A stretch of DNA of 64,000 bases from Eustoma russellianum (taxonomy: Eukaryota; Streptophyta; Magnoliopsida; Gentianales; Gentianaceae). The first letter of the stretch is position 1; each line of letters starts with the position of its first letter. Location: positions 26,429,253-26,493,252 of the forward strand of contig AP025047.1 of the NCBI GenBank assembly GCA_036186865.1. The letters run 5' to 3'. Made by a program: the position numbers and the translations under genes. Positions 1 through 12,400 of the stretch are shown here, one piece after another. The notes under the pieces are model-generated. The model searched no databases. It was not told the DNA's origin and worked only from the letters and a program-made list of their open reading frames with translations.

Positions 1-91
1 AATTGGTGATGCGTCTACCGCCAGCGTGTTGTCCATTGGGATGATCCTTAGAATGTGCAATTGACACAATGCGCAAATGATTAGGAGAGCA
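1..91. other. Unassigned sequence at window edge
   Basis: This stretch does not match the second copy of the element 1 LTR (61806 onward), whose similarity to the window start begins only in the TA-rich tract after about position 92. It contains no recognisable coding sequence. It may be the end of another insertion sitting in the same TA-rich spot of the 5' LTR, which is where the large nest begins in the 3' LTR. Confidence 0.4.
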
Positions 92-1741
92 TATATATAT
101 GTATATATATGTATGTATTCCTCCTACATACATATTTGGTGTGAAATAAATAGCTTTAAACATGTTTATGATATAAATATGTATAAAATAGAGTATGATA
201 GAAAAAATGATTATCTTATATATATTCTTAAGAATATGGGTACATAGATATGAAATTAGGGTTTTTGGTTGTTTTAGCTGAGTGTAAGATGTGTATTTTA
301 AGGAAATATGGAGGGATATAATAAAAGAAAAATGGGTTGTTTTTTAGTAGAGTGGCCGAGGGTTTAGAATATAGAGAATGAGGTATTTTCATTATTTAGG
401 ACATGGTTTATGTGTATATAAGTGGGATTTTTAGAATAGGATAATGTGAGAAGGTTTAAGAGCATATAGATGAGGAAATGTATAAGTTGGACAAGGCATA
501 TGCATAAATAGTTACATCTCATAAAATGTTTTAGAAAGTTCATCCTTGCACGTAGAATCATATCATATAGACGGATATTCCATGACATGTTTGCAGTAAT
601 TATATGTTCATTTGGTGCACGGTCATGGCATCCAAACCGAGGTGGTTGATGTCATGAGGCATACAGTATGTTATCAACGATTTGAGCGCCGCATGATATT
701 GGAAACAATTGGGGTTGATGTCATATGCATACATTATTTACAGGCTTGAGTGTAACACCTTATCGAGGGCAAGAGTATATGGAATATCAAGTTACCGTTA
801 GTAATATGTACATATAATGTAGCACCATGTGGACTCATCAAGATTCATATTTGTACATATTTCTATACGAGGATTATTCCATTTCTATGACGATATTATT
901 TGCTTGTAAGTAAAAGTGTCACAGTTATCATATGGAAAAGATCAGGATTATTAAAATGTTATGTTTTGACATACTACAGGAAAATGGATATTGTTACATG
1001 ATTTACAGTTATGTTAATGACATTGTTTTAAACACACAGCATCATAAGAGTATCGCATTTAGATGATTTCTATAGGGATTAAATGCATCTAGATGATAAG
1101 AATAAGTATGATGATATCTTATACCTTGATTAAGATTCTAAGTATGGAGATATATGTTAGTGGCGTTTGCCACAGACTTGATAGTATAAATTTTTTACAT
1201 GATAGAGATATATGTGTTACATGTTATTTATTTACTATTATGTTATGCACTTTATTTATTTAAGTTTGAGGTGTGAAATGTTATGTTGTTTATCTATGTA
1301 TTGTTACTTTATTACCCATCTCCCATGCATGATCCACATGACGTATCTAGCAGATTACTTGCTAGAGGATTAGTGTTAGTGCTCATACTTTCCTTATTAC
1401 ATTACAGATAATAGGGACCTTGACGCCTTGTTCATTGAGGAAGGACCCTGGCTAGAGTACTCATGAGTTGAGTTGTAGGCTAGAGTTATGTATTGGATAC
1501 GTTGGGCATTTTGATCCTGATGTACTTAGATTATTTTTGAGACATTGTACATTATGATTTGTACTAACTTATGACAATTTGTATTGATATGCATCGTATG
1601 TTTATATTTATTTTGCTTCCGCTATCTCGATTTATAATTCATGCCTACATGCACATGTATACTATCGACGCCTTGTACTTATTGTAGTATAGTATGGCGG
1701 GTGCACACTTCCAAAACCTTAATTCTAGGCTTGGCGCTACA
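92..1741 (+). repeat. Element 1: 5' LTR, 3' half (Ty3/gypsy)
   Basis: The stretch aligns by eye along its length with 61806-63394 (same order of landmarks: the repeated cat-rich segment near 600-780, the polypyrimidine-AG site at 1407, the CTTCCGCTATCTCG block near 1617) and with the second half of the element 2 LTRs. It ends in GGCGCTACA, the same terminus as the other LTRs here, followed at once by a tRNA-Met type primer site. The first half of the LTR lies outside the window or was displaced by the sequence at 1-91. No gene is present; the LTR would supply promoter, polyadenylation and leader functions. Confidence 0.85.
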
Positions 1742-1742
1742 G

Positions 1743-1754
1743 TGGTATTAGAGA
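1743..1754 (+). promoter_or_regulatory. Element 1 primer binding site (degenerate)
   Basis: TGGTATTAGAGA lies one base after the LTR end. It is a one- to two-base variant of TGGTATCAGAGC, the plant initiator tRNA-Met complement found at the same place in element 2 (12954) and element 4 (27634-27645, minus). Confidence 0.8.
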
Positions 1755-2049
1755 CTAAGGCTCTAGAACTATGGCAGAAACAGTAAAGTAAACGCCGTAG
1801 AGTTTAAGTGATGATTGTAGAACTTAAGCGATGATTTTAGATTGAGAGATTCAGGCTTAGACTAAGCTTACTACATTGGTCTATGGTTAACGGACAAAAT
1901 AACAACACTTTATTTAAGTAATTGACAGATATAGAGAAAACTGTAATAATTCGAAACACTGCCTAAGGAGTATAGAATAATAACTTGAATAAATACTGCT
2001 CATTAACTATTTGTTGACTGTTGTATTGATATAAAAATTCACTAATAGG

Positions 2050-3263
2050 ATATCATCACGACAAAGTGGCAGACCCATGCCAATAGACCATCACTGTTAC
2101 CCCCTCCTCCACCGCCACAGGTACCTCTGCCAGGAGAGCCAGTACTACAATTTGCTAATCCCGTACCCCCACCTCAGCAGCAACAGTATCAGGGGGATTT
2201 TCATCAGNNNNNNNNNNACCTCAGCAGCAACAGTATCAGGGGGATTTTCATCAGGCTATACTTCAAGCCTTGGTACAGATTGGACAGTCCATGGGAATAA
2301 CGGTCATCAGAATCAGGCTACACCTCCATCACCGCCGCTGCTGCCACCTCCATCACCGCCGCCGCTGCCACCTCCTCAAGGGACTTGTTTCTTTTATGGG
2401 GAGTTGAAGAGGGTCAGAGTGCTTAATTTTGAGGGTGAATCTGATCCAGATGTAGCCAAGAATCGGCTAAATAAGATATAGAATAATTTTGATCTGATTC
2501 AGGTACCTGACGAGATGAAAGCTTAGGTGATCGGACCTTTTCGGATTGGCAAGGCCGATCAATGGTGGAATACGAGTCTACAGCATCTGCCCGTACCAGT
2601 TACTTGGTCATGATTTTTGTTGGAGTTCCGTAAGTTTTACACCCCACTCTCTGTTACTTTAAAGAAGATAGGGATGTTTGAGTCTTTAGCGCAGGCGCCC
2701 AGCATGACTGTGGCAGACTATACTAATCAGTTTACCACTCCAGGGAGATATATCCCATCTATCATAGGGGAAGATCACTTCAAGATGATTAAATTCGAGA
2801 GGGGTCTGAACTCACGCATTAACACTTGGATTGTGAATGCAAATTTGAGAGATTTTCAAGAACTATTGGATGCATGCTATCGCGTTGAGCGCGATATTAT
2901 GAGGAGAGATGCAGAGATGGTGGGCAAGAGACCACGAGATATTGTAGGTGATCTGTCTTAACAGTGGACCAAGAAACAAAGGGGATCCAGTGGCAGACCT
3001 TAGGCGAGACAACAGCTGTAGTTTCACCACATAGAGCTATTCCCCCTTGCACACTTGTCATAGAGTGCACAGCAGAGAGTGTCGACGGGCGACAAGTGCT
3101 TGTTATAGATGTGGTAAGACTGGTCATATGATGAAGGACTGTCCGGTGCTGAGGACTGGACAGGAGAGGAATGCATTGCAGCAGAGAGGTGGTCCACAGG
3201 CTAACGCCCGATAACACGTTATGAATGATGTCGAGATCGAGGATACCCCTAATATAGTGACAT
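2050..3263 (+). pseudogene. gag: Element 1 gag (decayed, contains assembly gap)
   Basis: Capsid and nucleocapsid polyprotein of a Ty3/gypsy chromovirus. It aligns with the gag of element 2: a proline- and glutamine-rich N terminus, then the FFYGE block near 2390, the GRYIPSI and FERGLN blocks, and a CCHC zinc knuckle at 3101-3142 (C-X2-C-X4-H-X4-C, ending KDC). The expected ATG at 2050-2052 is ATA. In-frame stops occur near 2479, 2524, 2611 and 2959, and the frame is interrupted by ten Ns at 2208-2217. It cannot make a full Gag. The downstream pol follows after an intron-like spacer rather than directly. Confidence 0.85.
2208..2217. other. Assembly gap (10 N) with duplicated flanks
   Basis: Ten Ns inside element 1 gag. 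The 37 bases before the gap (2171-2207) are identical to the 37 bases after it (2218-2254), so the gap probably joins two overlapping contig ends and the true sequence may have one copy only. Confidence 0.95.
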
Positions 3264-3337
3264 GTATATTTAATTTCGCAATTTAAGTGCTACTTTTATA
3301 TACTTGTTTATAATTCCCTACTTGAATTATTAATTAG
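3264..3337 (+). other. Element 1 intron-like spacer between gag and protease
   Basis: A 74-nt AT-rich stretch starting GTATATTT and ending TTAG that separates the end of gag from the protease motif. It holds in-frame stops. Removing it places the end of gag (..VT) in frame with the LDSVPAN...DSG start of protease. Elements 2 and 3 have an equivalent interruption at the same codon position. The last exon base is T where G is expected, so the donor context is weakened. Splicing is inferred. Confidence 0.5.
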
Positions 3338-4169
3338 TAGACAGTGTACCTGCAAATATATTGTTTGATAGTGGCACAAGCCACTCTTTCATGTCTAAGA
3401 GGTTTGCCAAGAACCTTAGCAGCTGCTCGACATGGTTGGAGACACCTTATCGTATTCAAGCAGCTGGCGAGCAGGTCCTTATTTCACATCACCTATAAAA
3501 GGATTATGAAATCAAGATAGAAGGGCAAAAGTTTGATGCCACCATAATTCCTATACAGATTGAGGACTTAGAAATTATTTTAGGCATGGATTGGCTATTC
3601 AAGTATCATGCATCTATCGACTGTCGTGAAAAGCGTGTAGTCATCAAGGAAACGACCCTAGAAAAGGTTGTCTATCAGGGCAATTCTAAGTTAAATAAGA
3701 TACAATGGGATGTATACTTGACAGCAGCACAGGATTACCGAGGAATGTAGAAAGGAGATGAGGGTTTTCTTGTATATGCCCTCGGTGATGATTCAGAGAT
3801 GCATACACTTGACAGTATTCTGGTAGTCCGAGATTTTTCAGACATGTTTTTGGATGATTTGCCTTTTTTTACCTCCGGAGAGGGAGATTGAGTTTGAGAT
3901 AAACTTTGTACCCAAAGCAAATCCTATCTCTAAAGTGCCATGTCGGATGGCCCCAGCAGAATTAAAAGAGTTGAAGGTGCAAGCTACAGGAGTTGACCAA
4001 AAAGAAATTCATACGGCCTAATGTATCTCCTTGGGAGAGCCAGTCTTGTTCATGGAGAAAAATGATGGCAGTGTGAGACTATGCATCGATTACCAGGAGT
4101 TGGACAAAAATCACGACCAAGAATGAGTATCCACTACCGAGGATTGACGACTTATTCGATTAGTTGAGG

Positions 4170-4235
4170 CTAATTAATTTAAATGTATAATTAACGCTAA
4201 TATGTTTGAATATAAACTGTAACCGTTGCGCACAG
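4170..4235 (+). other. Element 1 intron-like interruption in RT
   Basis: A 66-nt AT-rich insertion between the DQL(R/K) and GAK blocks of RT, ending GCGCACAG before GGTGGCAAAATG. Its body (taattaatttaaat) matches the interruption at the same codon junction in element 2, but the donor has decayed from GTAAGT to CTAATT. Element 3 has no interruption here. Confidence 0.6.
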
Positions 4236-4914
4236 GGTGGCAAAATGTTCAATAGGATCGATCTTTGCTCCGGATATCACCAGTTGATGATCAAAACAGA
4301 TGATGTTTCTAAGACAGCTTTTCGCACTCGATATGGTCATTACGAGTTCTTGGTGATTCCATTCGGGTTGACAAATGCCCCAGCAGCATTTATGGATTTG
4401 ATGAATACAGTGTTCTGTGACAAGCTACACAAGTTTGTAGTAGTTTTCATCGATGATTTTTTTGGTGTATTTGCGGGATGAGGAATCACACGCTGAGCAC
4501 TTGAGGATCGTGCTGAGTATATTACAGGAGAAGCAGCTCCACGCCAAGTTCAACAAGTGCGAGTTCTGGCTGTGCAGTGTGGCGTTCTTGGGTCATGTGG
4601 TTTCTGAGGATGGCTTATCAGTAGACCCTAAGAAGATCGAAGCCATCACTGAGTGGCCAAGACCGACGAATGTGATAGACGTTCGGAGTTTCTTGTGATT
4701 AACCAAATATTATCAGAAGTTCATCGAAGGTTTCTCCAGAATTGCAGTTCGGTTGACAAGATTTACATAGAATAAGACTAAATTTGATTGGACTACAACA
4801 TGTAAATAAAGCTTTGTCGAACATAAGAAGAGACTAACATACGCCCCAGTTCTAGCGCAACCTAATTTCGTGAAGGGCTTGTAGTATACAGTGATGCATC
4901 CAAGAATCAGTTAG

Positions 4915-4984
4915 GTAAATGAATAAAAAATTCATTATTTTTAAATTTCTATAAAGTATACGTGCGTTAATCTTTTTCTTGTAG
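4915..4984 (+). other. Element 1 intron-like interruption in RNase H
   Basis: A 70-nt AT-rich stretch with donor GTAAATGA and acceptor TTTTTCTTGTAG, in phase 1 inside the glycine codon of the DASKNxLG|C block of RNase H. Removing it restores the coding sequence exactly. Element 3 has a 70-nt interruption at the same base; element 2 has none. Confidence 0.7.
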
Positions 4985-6550
4985 GTTGCGCATTGACGCA
5001 GAACGAGTGGGTATATGTTTATGCTTCGAGGCAGTTGAAACCATATGAGGAGAATTACCTTGCCCATGACTTGGAATTGGCAGTAGTAATGTTTGTGTTG
5101 AAAATCTGGAGACATTACTTATATGGTAAAAGGTGTGAGCTGTATGCAGATCATAAAAGTTTGAAGTACCTTTTAACCTAGAAGGAGCTAAACATGAGAC
5201 AGCCTAGATGGCTAGAGCTGATAAAAGACTATGACCTGGCGATTCATTATCATCCAAGTGAGGGAAACAAGGTAGCGGATGCATTGAGTAAAAAATTGAA
5301 CCATGCCCGATAGATGCCTGTGGAGAGGGAGATAGCCGAGTTTGGATAGGATGTAATTGAGTCGACTACGAGTATTCTTGCTACGTTGCTGATCACACCT
5401 ACTTTGATGGACAAAATAAAGGAGGCGCAGAAGAATGATGTCGATTTCATGAGGATTGTTGAGCAGTTGAAAGAAGGGCCGATAAAAGATTTTCAGCTTT
5501 ACGGCGATGGCAGCCTTTGGTTCAGTGGAAGGTTGTGTGTACCGGATATTGATTGTATTAAGAGGGAAATCATGACTGAGGCTCATAGTTTGCAATTATA
5601 TATCCATTCGGGAGAAACCAAGATGTATCAGGATCTTAAAAGAAATTATTGTTGGAATGGCATGAAGTGTGAGATTGCGGAGTTTGTGGAAAGATGTCAT
5701 GTTAGTTAGCAGGTTAAAGCGGAGCATCAACGACCTACTAGATTATTACAGCCATTGGAGATTCAAGAATGAAAGCGGGATAATATCACGATGGAATTTG
5801 TTACCGTACTTTCTAAGACTCATAGCGGTTATGAACAATTTGAATAATCGTTGATCGACTCACTAAATTAGCACATTTCTTATCCATGTCGATTCGAACA
5901 TCTATGAAGAAACTAGTATGTACATGGATGATATCGTAAGCATGCATGGGACACCAGTCAATATTGTATGTGATAGAGATATGCTTTTTTGCTTCACGAT
6001 TCTAGAGGTCTTATTAGCATGCTATATGTACTGAGATACGGATGAGTACCGCGTTTCACCCTTAGACTGACACAGAGAGACTGGCGATAGTGTTTGATGA
6101 GGGCGAGAAAGTCTATTTAAGGGTTCACCGACCAAGGGCGTGATGAGATTCGAGATTTACGGAAAGTTTAATCCTCGATTTATTAGACAGTATGAGATTT
6201 TGAAGAAAGTTGAAGCAATTGCTTATAGGTTGGACCTACCTCCTACACTATCACAAGTACATGATGTGTTTCACGTATCGTAGTTACGACGTTATATACA
6301 CGATCCGAGCCATATATTCGAGCAGTAGCTGGTGATAATTTGACAATATGCCACTTACGAGGATGTTCCAGCAAGGATTGTTGTCGCAAGGAGCAAATAT
6401 TGAGGAGGCGATCGATTCCCTTCATGAAGGTACAATGGAGTAATCATACTAAACGAGAAGCGACATGGGAGCCAGAGTAGCAGATGAGGAAGAAATATCC
6501 TTGACTCTTTGATCAAAGATACGTAAGTTTCGAAGACAAAACCTTTTTAT

Positions 6551-6562
6551 AAGTGGAGAGAA
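6551..6562 (+). promoter_or_regulatory. Element 1 polypurine tract
   Basis: AAGTGGAGAGAA lies directly before the 3' LTR start TGTTACTC. It corresponds to the polypurine tract at 17949-17964 in element 2 and would prime plus-strand DNA synthesis. Confidence 0.75.
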
Positions 6563-8240
6563 TGTTACTCAAACAATTTCGTTACGTCGATACGTGCTTA
6601 ATATCATAGTTATATACGTACAAATTTTGCACTTGTATTGAAACATACAAAATATCACATTCAATAAAAACTGATAGCGAACATTTATAACTATATGATA
6701 ATATAAAATTAAGTCTATCATGTAACAACTTAAACTCTAAAATAAATTAAAGCAAAACAAAAAGTCATGACACAAAGACTTTCTACTACTTAAATAAAAG
6801 GAAAAGAAATGAGGACATAGAAGATATTTGTAGAAGAAAAAAATAAAGGGAAGGAAAAAAAATTCGGCCATGATGAGGTTGGAAGAAGTCCTCCAAAGTG
6901 TATTACAAGCAACCCTCATTTCTCGCCCTCTCCTAACCACTCCACTTCTTCCAAATTCCCTCCTTTTCCTCTCTTGTTGTCATGGCTGAAAATTACCCTT
7001 AGACATAGGATATTTTCTCTTTCTTCCACACTTCACATTCTACTATCACTCAGAATCTTCTTCTTCCTTCAAGAAAGAGAAAACAAGTCTCCAAACCCTA
7101 TTTTTATCTCAACAAAACCATGAGTTCAAAAGAGATGGAAGAAGAGAAAATTTTCCTTTCATCATCACATATCATTTTTACGATACAAGACTAGGTATTC
7201 CTAGTCCATTATAGCATCAAAACCATGGTTTTAGGGGAGTTAAGGAGCAAAACAAAGCAAGGTAAGAACATCATCTAATCTAAGTTAATCTTCTTGCATT
7301 TATCTAATTTTGGTCCAAAAACTGTGGGTTCCTAAGGGAGGAAAAGAAAGAGTTTCTTCAAGCCAAGTGAGGAAATCTTCACTTGTATTTAAAGGTTAAG
7401 TTATAAAGGCAAGTTTTCTTTCTAGATCCTTTATGGATTTTCAAAGATCTAAGTTTATAAGTTCATATAAAGTTGGATCATCCATGCTGTATGTTCAATG
7501 TTTTAGTATCAAGAATATGTAAAAGTTATATTCTTAAGTGATGTATAAAGTGGGATTTATAGATACACACGGCCATAATGGGGAAAAAATGGACTTATAT
7601 ATATATATGAAATGAAATGAACACTCTTACGGGATACATATATAAACGTTAAAGAAAGAAAATGAAGATATATGAAATGTTAAGAAAAGTGTACTAAGAA
7701 GGTGTCTTTGATGTATGTGTTCATGTTTTTTCCATGACAATCATCAATATGTATTTTCTATGGTGCTTTGGTTTCATATGTTTTATGATCTCTTTGTAGC
7801 ATGTTTATGTTTACATCGTAAGAGTGAATTACATATTTGATCATATGGGTTGTTTTTTATGATCATCATTTCATATACATACAAGTATATTCACGGCCTA
7901 CATGAGTTGTTATAGCCTGCTTACTTTATTTTCATGGTTTCCATCATTTGGCATGCCAATATATCTATGATGATTTTGTAAGACTTTATGTTGACGAAAA
8001 CTAATATGCATATAGTTGGTATAAATGTTCAAATCAATATATAAGTAAAAGAGGTGGAAAAAAGGATTTATGTGATATATACACATATATAAACTTTCGG
8101 CCAAATGGTAAAAAAGAAAGAGGAAGAATAAAATTTATGAATTGTTATGAGTATAAATATGTTGATATAAAAATAAATCTTGGTAAGAGTAAAATATAGA
8201 ACAGAGGAATGTGTTATATAAAAAAGAAAATATAAGTATG
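6563..8240 (+). repeat. Element 1: 3' LTR, 5' half
   Basis: Starts TGTTACTC after the polypurine tract and aligns loosely with the first half of the element 2 LTR (shared blocks near 6730-6800 with 9640-9730, and the AAG|GTAAGAAC site at 7262 with 10181). It contains no gene. It stops where the poly-A side of a minus-strand LINE begins. The missing second half appears at 61806-63394, which suggests the LTR was split by later insertions. Confidence 0.75.
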
Positions 8241-8678
8241 TATTTTTTTATGAAAGACGGGCGGTACCGTCCTGGTATTTTATTAATATTTGACCCTCAC
8301 TTGTGGCGGAGGAATACCGTGGTTACAATGATGTCCTAGCTAAGGCGGGAGACTCTCCCAAATTAAGCGAAAGAGCATATAAATAATTTACAAACTGTGC
8401 AAAAAAGAAGCTAATAATACGACAGTGTTTGAGAATAGAAAATAAGTACAAGAATATGTATGCACGCAAAAGATTAATGGACGCGATATGCTGAGCACTC
8501 GTTTCCGTTGTCGCCGTTGTTGTGTATATATCTCCATGTATTTGAGGATGGGTCTTCGATGCCATGGATCTCGCCAACGCCGAAGGTACTCCCATGAAAC
8601 ACATAAGAACCAATGAGTAAACAGAAGAATATGTGAAAAGATCATTGTGAATTTGTGGCAAGTTGTATACATACCAGC

Positions 8679-8709
8679 GTTGCCTGCATTCCTGCAGAAT
8701 ACAGGCAAC
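8679..8709 (-). repeat. LINE A 3' region stem-loop 1
   Basis: GTTGCCTGCA (8679-8688) pairs with TACAGGCAAC (8700-8709), one mismatch, around an 11-nt loop. The same stem-loop occurs in the 3' regions of LINE B and LINE C. Confidence 0.75.
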
Positions 8710-8869
8710 CAAAAATTTAAGTCCAGTGAATGTGTATGTCGCAGATTGCTGTCCATATTCGCAATATTATCCTCATCAAAAACATGAGAAAAGCAATCGT
8801 GAGATATACATATTAAGGGCAGAACAATCGCAGTGATAAAATAAGCCATCAAAATAAAATCATACCCAT

Positions 8870-8900
8870 GTTGCCTATGCCATAAGCTGACATAGGTAAC
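8870..8900 (-). repeat. LINE A 3' region stem-loop 2
   Basis: GTTGCCTATG (8870-8879) pairs with CATAGGTAAC (8891-8900), one mismatch, again around an 11-nt loop, about 160 nt from stem-loop 1. It has the same GTTGCC...GGYAAC ends. Confidence 0.7.
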
Positions 8901-9038
8901 TATTTGCGTAGCACGCCAACCCATTGGGAGACATAATGATCAAAATCTAAAGGTGGGCACCGAATTGTCCAACATGATAGCACCTCTGACCTCACATGGC
9001 AAAGACGCCAAAGAGGAGTAGAGTGTCACCCCAGGAGA

Positions 9039-9498
9039 TCAAAACCCATGTGCCGCTAACGTATGATCTGCAGTATTCGCTTCATGAAAGCAATGCTGAA
9101 CCATAGCATCATTTAATCTCAGGAATATAATTGGGCGATGTAAGTCAGCAGCGTATGGTCCCGTAAATCTCGCCGGAGAAGAGATATGCTGAACAAGCAT
9201 TTTACAATCCTTTTCTAAAACCAATCGATCATTTGCTCTCGCATAATATATAGTGGCAAATTGTAATGCCATAAGTTCTGCCTGTAATGGTGCTACCGCA
9301 GGCGAGCCAAAACAGATTGCTGAAACTATATTGCCTTGATGATCACACAAAACCGCTCCTCCTGTTGCCAAAATATTGGACACTACGGCATCTACATTTA
9401 GCTTTAATTTTCCTGTGGGCGGATTCTCCCAACGGACCAGTCTAGGCAAACGCCTTGGAATTTTTGGAGAAAAGTGTCTCGATACTAGATGAGGAATG
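9039..9498 (-). pseudogene. LINE A ORF2 C-terminus: RNase H domain
   Basis: Encodes the plant-L1 type RNase H found at the C end of ORF2. Visible landmarks are KLKLNVDA (first catalytic Asp), AELMALQFA (catalytic Glu) and an EKDC block (Asp), in the usual spacing. It would remove RNA from the cDNA hybrid during target-primed reverse transcription. The frame enters from the insertion junction at 9498 without a stop and ends at 9039. It is the tail of a 5'-truncated copy and cannot act alone. The sister domains in LINEs B, D and E share the same landmarks. Confidence 0.85.
9494..9498. repeat. Target site duplication GAATG, left copy
   Basis: GAATG abuts the 5' LTR; the identical right copy is at 21409-21413. 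Five bases is the usual duplication length for Ty3/gypsy integrases. Confidence 0.95.
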
Positions 9499-12400
9499 TG
9501 TTACAGCCCGGAAAATTCGTTATGTAGTATCAACCTCCAATACCGTAAACATAATCTCATAGGTGTACGATTCATTAGCAAATATATCATAAATGTTTGA
9601 ATCCACACAATAAAAGCTCAAATTAACTTAGTTAGTAACAACTTAAACTATTAGTATAAATTAAATCAAAAAGAAATACATGACACAACAATATTATACT
9701 ACCTTAAATAAAAGAAAATAAAATACATACATGAAAGAAAAAGAAAAGGAAAATGAAAAAGAAGGTGAAGACAACTTGTCTCACACTTTAAACATTTAGC
9801 ATAAAAAATTAGCATGCTTAGGAATCTTGTCATAAAACCAATTCCTTACACCCATACTTGTCTAAAGGTTGTCTCCCAACCCATCCCTTCCCATGCTTGG
9901 CCGCCCCCCACATCTAGTAAAGAAGAAATTTTTATTTCTTCTTCAACCCCTCAAATAATACATCTTCAAATTAACTAATTTCATCCTATCTCCAACAAAA
10001 ACTCAAAGAACACTCCAACACCCTCTCCCCTCCCTCTTGGCCGAAACTTCACCTTCCACAAGGAGAAGATTTTCTTCTCCTTTCTTCACACCAACATCAC
10101 TCAAATCAAGTTCCATAAACACTCCATCAACTAAGAAGGATTCAAGAAGGTTGTAGCATCTAGAATCAAAGGAAATCAAGGTAAGAACTTTATAAAGTTT
10201 AAGTTTGATTCTTCTATATATTTAGTTTCATAAGTTGCTCACTAACCCTCCTTTTAAACCCTAAAAACCGTGCATACTAGGAAGGAAGGAAGAAGAACTC
10301 TCTTCCAAACCAAGTGAAGGAACCATCTTCTAAGTGTAAGAAAGGTGAACCAAGGCAAGTACTCTTCCTAGATCTTTCATGGATTTCAAATTCAATACTT
10401 ATGTTTATATCAAAAATTGGATCATCATGTAGTATGTTCAAATTTGTCTTAAGAGTAAGCAAGATCCATGATTGTAAGTGTTATAAGTATACAAATATAT
10501 ATACCTATAAAAGGCTATACATATATATATAATTGAAACATGTATATACATACGGTGAGGTATATATATATACACATATATGGAGATATATACGGTTATA
10601 CACACATATATATATATACAAATAAACTTTGAACAATGATATGAAATGAAGAACCTTAAGAAAGATGTACAAAGAATTCAACTCTTGTTGTTTGATTATG
10701 TTTTCTTTTATGATGATCATCATGTTTGTATTTTTATGTATTTTAGTGTTCATATGTTTCAAGATCCTGTCTTTAACATGTTTATGTATGCATCATAAGC
10801 ATGACTTATACACATGGTCTAAATGGTTGCTTGATGATCATCATCTTCACATATACATCACCCATACACGGCCAAGTGGCCTATTTTAGTACTTCATTTG
10901 AGTTTCATCATAACCATTCCTAAGATGTGTATTAGATGATGAACGTGGCTCAAGAAGTACACTCTTTATGTTATTCATCATGTTTATGATTATGTATTTT
11001 TCCTAGTGTTATAATTTTAAGATTTAGTAAAAGAAAGGAAAGAAATATGTATATGTTACTTATGAGAACTTACAACTTACAACATATGCATAAAAGGAAG
11101 AAAAATGAGATATAAATATGTATAATACATGGCCTAACTTTCGGCCTTATAGTGTATTTTGTAAAATGAGATGTGACATGTTGAATAAGTATATGTGGAT
11201 ATAGTTATACATATATATATACATGGGTTAAGGTAATAAAAGTATAAAATACCTTATATAGTATATATACATACACATATAAGTGTATTACCATGAAATA
11301 TATACATATATATATTACATATATATTCGGCCTAAGGCCATTTAAGAAACCAAAAAAGTTTCTTGAGTTAAATGCTATGGATACTTATATGTAAATTATG
11401 TGATAATGAATAAAGTATGGTATAAGTGTAGGTAGTTGTATGTGAAGAATTAAAGGATTTAGGAATTAAAAGTCAATTTCCTTGAGTGTTGGAATATGAG
11501 TTGTATTTGGAGAATACAAATTAAGAAAGTGGTGTTGGATGAAAAATGAAGAAAAGTGGGCTGTTTTAGCCTCATGGCCGAATAGCCTTTTGATGGTCAA
11601 AGTGTGAATCCCTTTAAGTTATGATATGTAGGATGAAAATAAGTAAGTGATGTTATAAGATGTAGTTTATCATAACACCTCATACGAACAAGTCTCATAT
11701 TGCACGAAGATAAAGTTTGAAAGTTGTTTTACGCATATCATGTCTTAAAAGTTCATATGCATGTGAATAATAAACGCGAGACGATCGATTTCATTGACAC
11801 ACGATATGTTATGTTATGTTCATGATTATGACTATGTTATGTTCGCCGGCGTGACATCGGTATCGGAGTGATAGATGTTAGGGGCATATGATTACGTATA
11901 TGGCCGAGTGTAACATCGGGTCTGGGACACGGGATCTCCATCATAGCGCGTCACCGTTATTACATGTACATATGTTTATGATGTTTTATGTCGTATATGT
12001 ACTACATGGGAAATCGATCGGTATGTCGTGTGTTATTATTCTTATGAAAAGTGCTATAGCCAATGATGAAAATGTCATGTCTTCATGTTATGAAAATGTC
12101 ATGTTATGCAAGTTATGAATATGTCATTTTACGCAAGTTATGAAAATCATGTCAATTTATGAAATTTCATGTTTATGAAAAGCCATGTTTACGAAAAGAC
12201 ATTTTATGAAAAGTCACGTTTTATGCATCATGCCATGATCATGCCTTTAGGTGGTGATTAGTATATTTGCACAATCATGATGCCTTAAGATGATTAAGGA
12301 AGATTACGTTCATAGAGGTGATGATTGTAAGTTATGACCTTAGTATAAAATGGATTGGTGTTCAAACATGGAAGGTAGGCTAAGGATATGCTGAGGAAGA

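Larger units (their letters stand above)
3338..6515 (+). pseudogene. pol: Element 1 pol (decayed): AP-RT-RNaseH-IN-chromodomain
   Basis: The order is that of a chromovirus polyprotein. Protease has an LFDSGTSHSF active-site block near 3361. RT contains the IDYxEL and GYHQL blocks and a FIDD motif near 4450. RNase H follows (YADHKSLKYL near 5142), then integrase with its zinc-binding region (near 5611-5710) and an eroded DDE core. Chromodomain remnants lie at about 6350-6515. Many stops and indels break it: an extra base in the protease-RT linker, an extra base near 4105, a seven-T run after FIDD that shifts frame, and extensive decay after 5710. Two intron-like interruptions (4170-4235, 4915-4984) also lie in it. 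It is non-functional as written. Confidence 0.85.
8241..9498 (-). mobile_element. LINE A, 3' part (L1 type), interrupted by element 2
   Basis: On the minus strand this is the C-terminal end of a plant L1 LINE: an RNase H domain (9498 to 9039), a 3' region with two stem-loops, and a 3' terminus near 8258 (GTACCGCCCGTCTTTCA then a short A run). The 3' terminal block (8255-8325) also occurs in LINEs C and E. The element continues at 21409-21600; both pieces are in the same reading frame across the insertion of element 2, which left a GAATG duplication. Confidence 0.9.

Noticed and set aside
10505..10889. Small open frames repeated in both element 2 LTRs (10505-10889, 18743-19379, 11888-12118, 20346-20576)
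   Set aside because: They match only because the LTRs are copies; composition is TA-repeat driven and there is no recognisable domain.
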